Assembly: GCF_900142885.1 (NCBI RefSeq)
Contig: NZ_FRCL01000021.1
Span: 1 to 41,819, forward strand
Direction: 5' to 3'
Origin: Flavobacterium xinjiangense
GTDB lineage: Bacteria > Bacteroidota > Bacteroidia > Flavobacteriales > Flavobacteriaceae
DNA length: 41,819 nucleotides
The notes beneath the pieces were generated by a model, which searched no databases, had not been told where the DNA came from, and saw only the letters and a program-made list of their open reading frames with translations. A program made the position numbers and the translations under genes. Shown in pieces: positions 14,435 through 22,453 of the stretch (positions are counted from its first letter, which is position 1; each line of letters begins with the position of its first letter).

Positions 14435-16045
14435 TTAAATACCGTTTAAAAGTACCGGTAAAGTGCCTTTGCATTCGCTGTTTTCTAATAGTTGAGATGC
14501 CGCTACTTCTTGAAATTCTTCGAAATCCTGGTACATTTGAATGATTCCTGATGTGTATTCTAAATTAGGTATAACCTGCAAGGCATATGGATTTCCAAAA
14601 ACATATAAAATGCACCTTTTTGAAATAAACAAGTTGCCTAAAAATTGACGTACACTTTCTTCTATTTCAAAATTATTTAATGGTTTTGCTTTTGGAACAA
14701 ACAAGGAAATAATAACAGTTTCATATTGGCTTAATTTTTTACCTAATTCATTTATTGCTACATCAGTACCGTTTTCATAAGCGAATTCAGGAGATGGTAA
14801 TTGGTTATTTAGCGATTTAAAAAAAGCATTATTAGTGCTTTTATAAAGGCTCAATTTGGCAAGTTTGCCGCTATTTTTTGCCTCTAAAATTGTTTCCGTA
14901 TTGCTATTGTCTTTAATTTTTGTAATACAGCTTTCCGCTATTTTTTGGTTAAGAATAGAAGTGGTTTCAAAATCAAAATTGTTTGCAGACAGGATTTTCA
15001 TAGGAACTTTAGAATCTAGAATCCCTGCTTTTTGTTTGCTTTGCGTTAAACGGTTAAAGCTTGCATCAATGCGTTCTGGAGTTGCATTTTTAAGGATTTC
15101 CTGAATTCCTTCGGGAACATTTTCAGCAAAGCATAATACGTCATTTCCGGCGTTAAAAGCTTCCCATTCCAATTGCCCTTTTTTATCATATAAGCTCGAA
15201 ACACTGCGCATATTCAATGCATCCGAAATTACTAAACCGTCGTAGCCCAACTGCTTACGCAAAAGTGTTTCAATAATGGGTTTTGATAATGTTGCCGAGG
15301 TATTTTTGCCATTATTCAAAGCAGGAACAGCTAAATGTCCAATCATAATCGAATCGACATTGTTTTCGATTCCTTTAATAAAAGGATACAATTCGTTTTC
15401 AAGTAATTGTTCTAAATTTTCTTCTAAAACTGGTAACCCCAAATGCGAATCGACATTTGTATTGCCATGTCCCGGAAAATGTTTCAAACATCCCAATATG
15501 CCTGCGTCTGACATTCCTCTTAAGTATTTGATAGCAAAATCAGCTACTTTTTCTTTATTTTCACCAAAAGAACGATACCCAATTACCGGATTATTTGGGT
15601 TGTTGTTGATATCCGCCAATGGCGCTAAATTATAATGAATTCCAACTGATTTTAAGTCCAAACCTATTTGTTTCCCTACTTCGTAAACCAAATGTTTTTC
15701 ACTGTATGGTAATGCCCCAAGTGTAATGGCATACGGATATTGCGGTGTTTTTTCGACACGCATGGCTAATCCCCATTCCGCATCAATGCTCATTAACAAT
15801 GGAGTGGATGCGCACTTTTGATAACGTACAATAAGTTCTTTTAACTTTTGACAACTACCATCGTTTAGAATAACTTTATTCTTACTTTCATAATTGGTTG
15901 CGGCACTCGCTCTGCTATGGAAAAAAGTAAGCCCTCCTATATTGTATTCTCGTATTAATCGTTCAGTAGCTTGAATGTTCTCTTCAGTATCGTTTATGAA
16001 AACAGCCGGAAAGAAAAATTGTCCTATTTTTTGTTCTAATGTCAT
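14435..16045 (-). CDS. Glycoside hydrolase family 3, NagZ-like beta-N-acetylhexosaminidase
   Basis: Likely removes N-acetylglucosamine from muropeptide fragments in peptidoglycan recycling. The GH3 barrel covers about 1-330. The motif KHFPGHGNTNVDSHLGLPVL holds Asp199 and His201, the dyad used as general acid/base by NagZ-type enzymes. The nucleophile is Asp275 in 'GLVISDALNMRSV'. Residues about 350-536 form the C-terminal alpha/beta sandwich found in longer GH3 proteins, so it is larger than E. coli NagZ (about 340). There is no signal peptide, which places it in the cytoplasm and fits with the AmpG-like importer encoded 108 bases upstream. It lacks the C-terminal beta-lactamase-like domain seen in some Bacteroidota GH3 proteins. 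Confidence 0.88.
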   Translation of the reverse strand: MTLEQKIGQFFFPAVFINDTEENIQATERLIREYNIGGLTFFHSRASAATNYESKNKVILNDGSCQKLKELIVRYQKCASTPLLMSIDAEWGLAMRVEKTPQYPYAITLGALPYSEKHLVYEVGKQIGLDLKSVGIHYNLAPLADINNNPNNPVIGYRSFGENKEKVADFAIKYLRGMSDAGILGCLKHFPGHGNTNVDSHLGLPVLEENLEQLLENELYPFIKGIENNVDSIMIGHLAVPALNNGKNTSATLSKPIIETLLRKQLGYDGLVISDALNMRSVSSLYDKKGQLEWEAFNAGNDVLCFAENVPEGIQEILKNATPERIDASFNRLTQSKQKAGILDSKVPMKILSANNFDFETTSILNQKIAESCITKIKDNSNTETILEAKNSGKLAKLSLYKSTNNAFFKSLNNQLPSPEFAYENGTDVAINELGKKLSQYETVIISLFVPKAKPLNNFEIEESVRQFLGNLFISKRCILYVFGNPYALQVIPNLEYTSGIIQMYQDFEEFQEVAASQLLENSECKGTLPVLLNGI

Positions 16046-16153
16046 TTAAGAATAATTTTTAACCATTTAAGGAATATAAGTTCATGTAAACAGTGTAAAA
16101 GAGTATTGTTTAATGCTTACACATTTATTACAGATATTATGAAATCGTTGCTT

Positions 16154-17422
16154 TTATTCTATTTCAGATTTCTTGCCAAAATCAGCCGGGTAGATTAGAA
16201 ATCTGGAAAGGATTAATCCCGGTATAGTTGCTAAAAATACCCAGATAAAGAAATTCCCATAACCCAAATATTCCTGAATGAATCCGCTCAACATTCCTGG
16301 AAGCATCATTCCCAAAGCCATAAATCCAGTGGCGATAGAGTAGTGGGAAGTTTTCGATTCGCCGTCGGCAACATAAATTAAATACATCATAAAGGCAGCA
16401 AAACCAAAACCATATCCAAATTGTTCAGCAATCACAGTCGCATAAACATAGTAAACAGATTCAGGATGAAAATAGGAAAGAAAAATGAATCCAATAATAG
16501 GTAAATGCATGGCTAAAAACATAGGTAACATCCATTTGCGAAGACCTCCTTTTGAAATTGCTATTCCGCCCAGAATTCCTCCGACTACCAATGATGCAAC
16601 TCCAAATGTACCATAAATTATACCCACATCTTCGGTGGTTAATCCCATGCCGCCTTTGATTTTTTCATCTATTAAAAAAGGGGTTAGCATTTTTAGTAAT
16701 TGGGATTCCCCTAATCTGAAAAGTAATATAAAGGCTAATACAAGCCCTATTTGTTTCTTTTGAAAAAAGGTTTTAAAAACAACTCCGAAACTTTGTTTGT
16801 TTTCTGCTTCAGTTGTAAGTTTAGTTTCTTCTACTTTTGGAGTGGTAAAAAAGTTATAGATGGTTAGAAAAGCCATAACCAATGCTACGATTATCATCGT
16901 ATAAGACCAAGCTTTACTTTTGTCTCCGTATTTCTGTTCTAAAAAACCACCTAGAATCACGATTAAGCCATTGGCGGTAAGCATGGAAAGTCTGTAAAAT
17001 GTACTTCTAATTCCTAAGAAGAAGGATTGCTGTTCTTTGGCTAAAGCCAACATATAAAAACCATCGCTAGCCACATCATTTGAAGCTGAAGCAAATGCCG
17101 CTACCCAAAATATGGCCAAACTCAGTACAAAAAAATTACTCATAGGAATGGTTAGTCCTACAATTAAAAAGGCAATGGCAATTACCAATTGCATGGCGAG
17201 AAACCACTTCCTTTTGGTCGCATATAGATCTATAAACGGGCTCCATAACGGCTTAATAACCCAAGGTGAGTATAATAAACTCGTATAAACTCCGATTTCT
17301 TCATTACTGATGCCTAAACTTTTGTACATAATCACCGAAACGCTGATGATAATGGCATACGGAAATCCCGATGCAAAATTTAATAACGGAATCCAATACC
17401 AAGGGCTGTTGTCTTTTCTCAT
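16154..17422 (-). CDS. AmpG-like MFS permease
   Basis: Inner-membrane transporter of the major facilitator superfamily, 422 residues with about 12 membrane segments. It begins 'WYWIPLLNFASGFPYAIIIS' and continues with 'GVYTSLLYSPWVIKPLWSPF', the AmpG/SLC33-type pattern in which Trp-x-x-Lys-Pro-Leu-Trp-x-Pro-x-x-Asp ends the first membrane pair. AmpG proteins import GlcNAc-anhydroMurNAc muropeptides. Its place between a secreted DigH-like glycosidase and a cytoplasmic NagZ-like enzyme supports uptake of peptidoglycan fragments here. The substrate is inferred from family and neighbours; other sugars are possible, since Bacteroidota carry several AmpG paralogues. Confidence 0.82.
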   Translation of the reverse strand: MRKDNSPWYWIPLLNFASGFPYAIIISVSVIMYKSLGISNEEIGVYTSLLYSPWVIKPLWSPFIDLYATKRKWFLAMQLVIAIAFLIVGLTIPMSNFFVLSLAIFWVAAFASASNDVASDGFYMLALAKEQQSFFLGIRSTFYRLSMLTANGLIVILGGFLEQKYGDKSKAWSYTMIIVALVMAFLTIYNFFTTPKVEETKLTTEAENKQSFGVVFKTFFQKKQIGLVLAFILLFRLGESQLLKMLTPFLIDEKIKGGMGLTTEDVGIIYGTFGVASLVVGGILGGIAISKGGLRKWMLPMFLAMHLPIIGFIFLSYFHPESVYYVYATVIAEQFGYGFGFAAFMMYLIYVADGESKTSHYSIATGFMALGMMLPGMLSGFIQEYLGYGNFFIWVFLATIPGLILSRFLIYPADFGKKSEIE

Positions 17423-17451
17423 TTAAGATGGGGTAATATTCAATTCAAATT

Positions 17452-18984
17452 TTATAGCGTAAAGTTCACTAAAGTTGGTTCGCTTTCATTACCATAAAAA
17501 TCGATGAAAGTAATGGCACAACAGGTGTTTTTATATAATTTGTTGTTAGGTATGATAACTGCAACGGTATCGTTATTCTCTTTAAAAGCTACTTTATCAA
17601 TAATTTGACTTGGATCTTTGATGTCGATTTTCGAGTTGCTTTTGCTGCCATAAACCATTACATAGCGGACTTTACTGTATAAAGGATATTTGACATTAAA
17701 GCTTGAAGAAATTGGGTTGGTAAGGATATTGTTTGCTGTTGGAACTATAACCATCTTCTTCACAGAATTAGGCACAACATTAGGAAGCGCAGGATATTTG
17801 TATTGATTCTCCATCAATAATTTAGTGACATTTTGATTTTTATTCAAAAATGATTTGGCACTAAAAAAAGCATTTCCCTGTACATTTTTATAGGTTCTGG
17901 TGATGTTGATCTGATCTGGAATTTCATTGGGATTACTCCATTTTTTATCTGAATCGGCATTTATTTTATAAGAACCATTTCCAATATAGATTGCCGTGTT
18001 CTTTGAGTTTTCTGACCACCAACGCAACAGTTTTGAGTACGAAGCTTTCGGATGATTGACACTCCAATACAGTTGTGGAACAAGATAATCAATCCATTTA
18101 TTGTCCATCCACGCTATTGGATCGGCAAACAAATCATCATAATTAGTTTGACCAGCCTCTGTCTCAGAACCTTTTGGATCTACAGATTTGTTTCTCCAAA
18201 CACCAAATGGACTAATGCCAAATTGTACCCAGGGTTTTATTTTTTTTATGGAAATTGAAATGTTTTTCACTAAATTATTTACATTGGATCGTCTAAAGTT
18301 TTCGATACTTAACCCATTTCCATATTTTTGGTAGGATTCAATGTCATTAAAAACTTCTCCTTTTATTCTGTAGGGATAAAAATAATCATCAAAATGAATG
18401 GCATCAATGTCATAATTTTTAACCACTTCATCAACTACTGCTATCAAACGGTCGCTAACTTCAGGAAGAGCCGGATTATAATAATATTTATCACCATATT
18501 TAATCATCCATTCCGGATGCTTGAAATAATCATGTTGTGGACTCAAAATAGCGGTGTTTAAATCCATTGTGGCACGATACGGATTTAACCAGGCATGAAA
18601 TTCGAAACCTCTGGTATGAGATTCAGCAATCATCCAGGCTAAAGGATCAAAATAAGGTTTTGGCGCATTTCCTTCTTTACCGGTTAAAAATCGCGACCAA
18701 GGCGCATATTGCGAAGGATAAAAAGCATCTCCAACACTTCGAATCTGAACAATTACAGCATTATAATTTAATTTTTTATAGGTGTCTAATATTTCTATAA
18801 AATCAGCTTTTTGCTTTGCGACATTATCGATACTGCTTTTGGGCCAGTCAATATTGACAACGGTAGCAATCCAAACGGCTCTAAATTCATTTTTAGGATT
18901 TGTAACCTGCATTTGTGCTTTTACATTCAAAACCGAAAGTAAAAGAAACAAAATTAACAATCCTATATGCTTGTAATTCTTCAT
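17452..18984 (-). CDS. Secreted glycosyl-hydrolase-like family 10 (DigH/YddW-type) protein
   Basis: A 510-residue exported protein with signal peptide MKNYKHIGLLILFLLLSVLN plus VKA before Q. Residues about 35-350 form the GHL10 (DUF187) TIM barrel, with 'EFRAVWIATVVNIDWPKS', 'YNAVIVQIRSVGDAFYPS', 'FEFHAWLNPYRATMD' and the acidic 'IDAIHFDDYFYPYRI'. Residues about 400-510 form a beta-rich domain, probably fibronectin-like. E. coli DigH (YddW) of this family hydrolyses peptide-free (denuded) peptidoglycan glycans, so a role in cell-wall turnover is plausible. It is the first gene of the run with the AmpG-like and NagZ-like genes, 29 bases before the permease gene. The enzyme's substrate is inferred. 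Confidence 0.85.
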   Translation of the reverse strand: MKNYKHIGLLILFLLLSVLNVKAQMQVTNPKNEFRAVWIATVVNIDWPKSSIDNVAKQKADFIEILDTYKKLNYNAVIVQIRSVGDAFYPSQYAPWSRFLTGKEGNAPKPYFDPLAWMIAESHTRGFEFHAWLNPYRATMDLNTAILSPQHDYFKHPEWMIKYGDKYYYNPALPEVSDRLIAVVDEVVKNYDIDAIHFDDYFYPYRIKGEVFNDIESYQKYGNGLSIENFRRSNVNNLVKNISISIKKIKPWVQFGISPFGVWRNKSVDPKGSETEAGQTNYDDLFADPIAWMDNKWIDYLVPQLYWSVNHPKASYSKLLRWWSENSKNTAIYIGNGSYKINADSDKKWSNPNEIPDQINITRTYKNVQGNAFFSAKSFLNKNQNVTKLLMENQYKYPALPNVVPNSVKKMVIVPTANNILTNPISSSFNVKYPLYSKVRYVMVYGSKSNSKIDIKDPSQIIDKVAFKENNDTVAVIIPNNKLYKNTCCAITFIDFYGNESEPTLVNFTL

Positions 18985-19007
18985 TATTATAGTGTTTATA
19001 AAGTATT

Positions 19008-19015
19008 CAAAAATA
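19008..19015 (-). promoter_or_regulatory. Possible -7 box of the DigH-AmpG-NagZ operon
   Basis: The minus strand reads TATTTTTG, matching TAnnTTTG, 23 bases before the start of the DigH-like gene. No TTG is found at the usual distance upstream, so the call is tentative. Confidence 0.35.
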
Positions 19016-19179
19016 GTTTTTTTAGTGAAATTACCCCGTTAAAATCCAGATAAAATTTGACTTATTTTACTGCTGCAATTTCTTTGCCGTTTTTTTTGAA
19101 TTTTCATTTAGATCGATGTACTTTTTAAAAATGTGGATTTTTCTTATTTGAATTTTAAAATTCTAATCCGTTATATATT

Positions 19180-19187
19180 TATATTTG
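19180..19187 (+). promoter_or_regulatory. Possible -7 box of the YdiJ-type gene
   Basis: TATATTTG matches TAnnTTTG and lies 46 bases before the start at 19234, in the divergent spacer 18985-19233. No good -33 TTG is present at normal spacing (one TTG lies 29 bases upstream). Confidence 0.35.
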
Positions 19188-19233
19188 TCGCAGAAAGCTG
19201 TAATAACAGTTTTTTTTAAATAATATACCAGCC

Positions 19234-22149
19234 ATGTTGACCGCTCTTCAATTACAGCATTTGTCAGAGTCATTAGAAGGAACACTTTTATACGACGAAC
19301 TTCACAAAACGATTTATGCAACGGATGCCTCCGCTTATAGAATTATGCCTCTTGCTGTAGCACTTCCTAAAAACGAAGGTGATATCATTAAACTGATTCG
19401 GTTTGCCAATGAAAATAAAATTTCGCTTACGCCCAGAACTGCCGGGACTTCATTAGCAGGACAAACTGTGGGTAATGGAATTATTGTAGATGTTTCAAAA
19501 TATTTTACCAAAATTGTTTCTTTTGATGCAGAAAAAAAGACAATAACCGTTCAGCCGGGAGTGATTCGGGATGAACTGAATTTGTACTTAAAGCCTTATG
19601 GTTTGTTTTTTGGCCCTAATACTTCGACCTCAAATCGATGCATGATAGGAGGAATGGTAGGGAATAATTCCTCTGGAACTACATCTATTCGTTATGGAGT
19701 TACCCGTGATAAAATAGTGGAGATTAAAGCTATTTTGAGTGATGGATCGAAAGCGGAATTTAAGGAACTTTCTTCGGCAGAATTTATAGAGAAAACAAAA
19801 GGCGATTCACTGGAAAGTAAAATTTATAAATCAATTTATGAGGAACTTTCGAATGGAGAAAACCAAAAAGAAATCTACAACCAGTTTCCAAAACCAGAAA
19901 TTCACCGAAGAAATACAGGATATGCCGTCGATTTATTATTGAAATCCGAATTATTTTCAGGTACAGAAAAAACAATAAATCTGGGAAAACTCCTTTGCGG
20001 AAGCGAAGGAACTCTAGCCTTTACAACTGAAGTTATCCTGAAAGTGGATGTTTTGCCGCCTACGAATAATATTATGGTCGTGGCGCATTTTCATTCCATC
20101 CAAGAAAGTTTAGAAGCGGTGGTTACAGCGATGAAACATCATTTGTATACCTGCGAAATGATGGATGACACTATTTTGAATTGTACCAAAACTAATAGGG
20201 AACAAGCCAAAAACAGATTTTTCATACAAGGAGAACCAAAGGCAGTTATCATGCTCGAAGTGGCTTCTTCCATTAGTATGGATGATGCTGAATTACAAGC
20301 CAACGCTTTGATTGCTGATCTTGAAAATAATAATTTTGGATATGCTTTGCCAAAAATTTACGGATCAGATATTGATAAAATAAATGAGTTACGAAAAGCG
20401 GGTCTTGGACTTTTAGGAAGTATTGTTGGAGATGATAAAGCAGCCGATTCTATTGAGGATACTGCTGTTGAGTTAAGTGATTTGCCTAATTATATTGCTG
20501 ATTTTTCGGCAATGATGAAAAGTCATGGGCAGGACGCGATATATTATGCTCATGCTGGTGCTGGGGAAATTCACTTGCGTCCCATATTAAACCTAAAAAC
20601 AAAAGAAGGACTATACCAATTTAGAGCCATTGCTACAGAAGTGGCACATCTGGTAAAAAAATACAGAGGTTCATTAAGTGGAGAACACGGTGACGGAATA
20701 GTTCGTGGCGAGTTTTTACCGTTCATGATTGGAGAAAAGAATTATGAATTACTAAAACGAATAAAAGCCGCTTTCGATCCCAATACTATTTTGAATGAAG
20801 GAAAAATAGTTAACGCGTTGAAAATGGATGAAAATCTAAGGGTGGAAGCGGGTAGAGTAGAACCGGATATTCAAACGATTCAGGATTTCTCAGACAGTAT
20901 GGGGATTTTGAGATTGGCTGAAAAATGCAACGGTTCGGGTGATTGCAGGAAATTGCCTTCTGCAGGCGGCACTTTATGTCCAAGTTATCGCGCTACACGC
21001 AATGAAAAAGATACGACAAGGGCTCGAGCCAATGCGCTGAGAGAATACTTAACGCATTCAGAAAAAGACAATAAGTTTAATCACGAAGAATTGTATAAAG
21101 TATTTGAACTCTGTGTAAGTTGCAAAGCCTGCGCCAGTGAGTGTCCAAGTAATGTAGATGTAGCCGCTTTGAAGGCGGAGTTTTTATACCAATACCAAAA
21201 AGCAAACGGATTCTCTTTGCGAAACAAAATATTTGCTTACAATTCTAAATTGAATCAGCTGGGAAGTATTGCTCCATCCGTAACTAATTTTATAGTAAAT
21301 CTTCCAATGATAAAAAGTGTAATGGGAATTGCACCAAAAAGAGAAGTTCCATTATTAGCAAAAACGACCCTTCGAAAATGGATTGAGAAAAATAAGTCAA
21401 AGCAATTACCTACTTCTTTTATAAATGGAAAACTCTATTTATTTTGTGACGAGTTTACAAATTATTACGATGTTTCAGTTGGTATAGATGCCTATGAATT
21501 ATTGACAAATTTGGGTTACGAAGTACTCTTGATTGACCATGAGGAAAGCGGAAGGGCTTTTATATCCAAAGGTTTTCTGGAGGAGGCAAAAACAATTGCC
21601 AATAAAAACGTTACTATTTTTTCGACTATTATTACTGCCGACGTTCCTTTAATAGGTATTGAGCCATCCGCGATATTGACTTTCAGAGATGAGTATTTGC
21701 GTTTGGCAGATGACAAAGAAACTGCCGAACAATTATCGAAAAACGTTTATACTATCGAAGAGTTTTTTAAGAAGGAAATAACAAAAAATAAAATCCATTC
21801 CGGGCAATTTTCAGATATCCAAAAAACGATAAAAATTCACGGACACTGTCATCAAAAATCATTGAGTTCTGTTGAAGCGACTTTTGCAATGTTGAACTTA
21901 CCAAAAAACAGCTCGGTTACCATTTATAACTCGGGATGTTGTGGGATGGCAGGTTCTTTTGGTTATGAAAAAGAGCATTATGATATTAGTATGCAAATGG
22001 GCGAAGATACTTTATTTCCAAAAATAAGAGCTACTGATGAGACTATTTCAATTGCTGCTGCTGGTACAAGTTGTCGTCATCAGATTTTTGATGGGACAAA
22101 TAGAAAAGCCTTGCATCCGGTTACAATTTTGAAAACTTGTTTGAAGTAA
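19234..22149 (+). CDS. FAD-linked oxidase / Fe-S oxidoreductase, YdiJ-type
   Basis: A 971-residue flavin and iron-sulfur dehydrogenase fused in the order FAD-binding, FAD-oxidase C-terminal, 4Fe-4S, CCG. The FAD-binding PCMH domain (about 20-260) has 'TPRTAGTSLAGQTVG' and 'NRCMIGGMVGNNSSGTTSIR'. The vanillyl-alcohol-oxidase type domain runs from about 280 to 535 with 'GSLSGEHGDGIVRGEFLP'. Cys clusters lie near 565 (CNGSGDCRKL) and 627-640 (CVSCKACASECPSNVD), the latter a ferredoxin-type cluster. A cysteine-rich CCG domain follows near 870-905 (HGHCHQKS and NSGCCGMAGSFG). The layout matches E. coli YdiJ and related D-2-hydroxyglutarate or D-lactate dehydrogenases. The substrate is therefore probably a D-2-hydroxy acid, but which one cannot be read. 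It stands alone behind its own promoter. Confidence 0.88.
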   Translation: MLTALQLQHLSESLEGTLLYDELHKTIYATDASAYRIMPLAVALPKNEGDIIKLIRFANENKISLTPRTAGTSLAGQTVGNGIIVDVSKYFTKIVSFDAEKKTITVQPGVIRDELNLYLKPYGLFFGPNTSTSNRCMIGGMVGNNSSGTTSIRYGVTRDKIVEIKAILSDGSKAEFKELSSAEFIEKTKGDSLESKIYKSIYEELSNGENQKEIYNQFPKPEIHRRNTGYAVDLLLKSELFSGTEKTINLGKLLCGSEGTLAFTTEVILKVDVLPPTNNIMVVAHFHSIQESLEAVVTAMKHHLYTCEMMDDTILNCTKTNREQAKNRFFIQGEPKAVIMLEVASSISMDDAELQANALIADLENNNFGYALPKIYGSDIDKINELRKAGLGLLGSIVGDDKAADSIEDTAVELSDLPNYIADFSAMMKSHGQDAIYYAHAGAGEIHLRPILNLKTKEGLYQFRAIATEVAHLVKKYRGSLSGEHGDGIVRGEFLPFMIGEKNYELLKRIKAAFDPNTILNEGKIVNALKMDENLRVEAGRVEPDIQTIQDFSDSMGILRLAEKCNGSGDCRKLPSAGGTLCPSYRATRNEKDTTRARANALREYLTHSEKDNKFNHEELYKVFELCVSCKACASECPSNVDVAALKAEFLYQYQKANGFSLRNKIFAYNSKLNQLGSIAPSVTNFIVNLPMIKSVMGIAPKREVPLLAKTTLRKWIEKNKSKQLPTSFINGKLYLFCDEFTNYYDVSVGIDAYELLTNLGYEVLLIDHEESGRAFISKGFLEEAKTIANKNVTIFSTIITADVPLIGIEPSAILTFRDEYLRLADDKETAEQLSKNVYTIEEFFKKEITKNKIHSGQFSDIQKTIKIHGHCHQKSLSSVEATFAMLNLPKNSSVTIYNSGCCGMAGSFGYEKEHYDISMQMGEDTLFPKIRATDETISIAAAGTSCRHQIFDGTNRKALHPVTILKTCLK

Positions 22150-22202
22150 TTTGATAAGGAATTAGTGAATAATTTTTTTTTCGAAAAAAATAAAAATTGC
22201 AA

Positions 22203-22248
22203 TTGATTATTTTTAAATAAGATTACATTTGAAAATGTTATTTTCAAA
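22203..22248 (+). promoter_or_regulatory. Putative promoter of the APC permease with overlapping inverted repeat
   Basis: TTG (22203-22205), an 18-base spacer and TACATTTG (22224-22231) match the Bacteroidota promoter. An 8-bp perfect inverted repeat, TTTGAAAA-TGTTA-TTTTCAAA (22228-22248), overlaps the -7 box and could be an operator. The implied leader of about 215 bases is long, so a closer promoter may exist. The rest of the 304-base spacer 22150-22453 is AT-rich without another structure that I can support. Confidence 0.4.
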
Positions 22249-22453
22249 CAATTTGTTTACAATGTTTTGACTTTTTGGTAATGTCAAATTTCTGAATTAG
22301 CATTAAAGTTAAAATCAAATTAAAAAACAGCACATTTTTATTCATCAATTATAATTGTTTATTGTTTTTGATTTTTGAATAAAATTTACATTATTTGCAA
22401 AATAAAAGCTCAAAAATTACGGTATATTAATATTTAATGATAAAATTTACAAT

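Noticed and set aside
14435..16045. GH3 plus beta-lactamase fusion, as in some Bacteroidota
   Set aside because: The frame stops after the GH3 C-terminal domain, and no Ser-x-x-Lys type domain follows before ahpC.
16081..16135. GTGTAA / TTACAC inverted pair between the AmpG-like and NagZ-like genes
   Set aside because: Only six pairs with a long poorly paired interior; no support as a terminator or operator.
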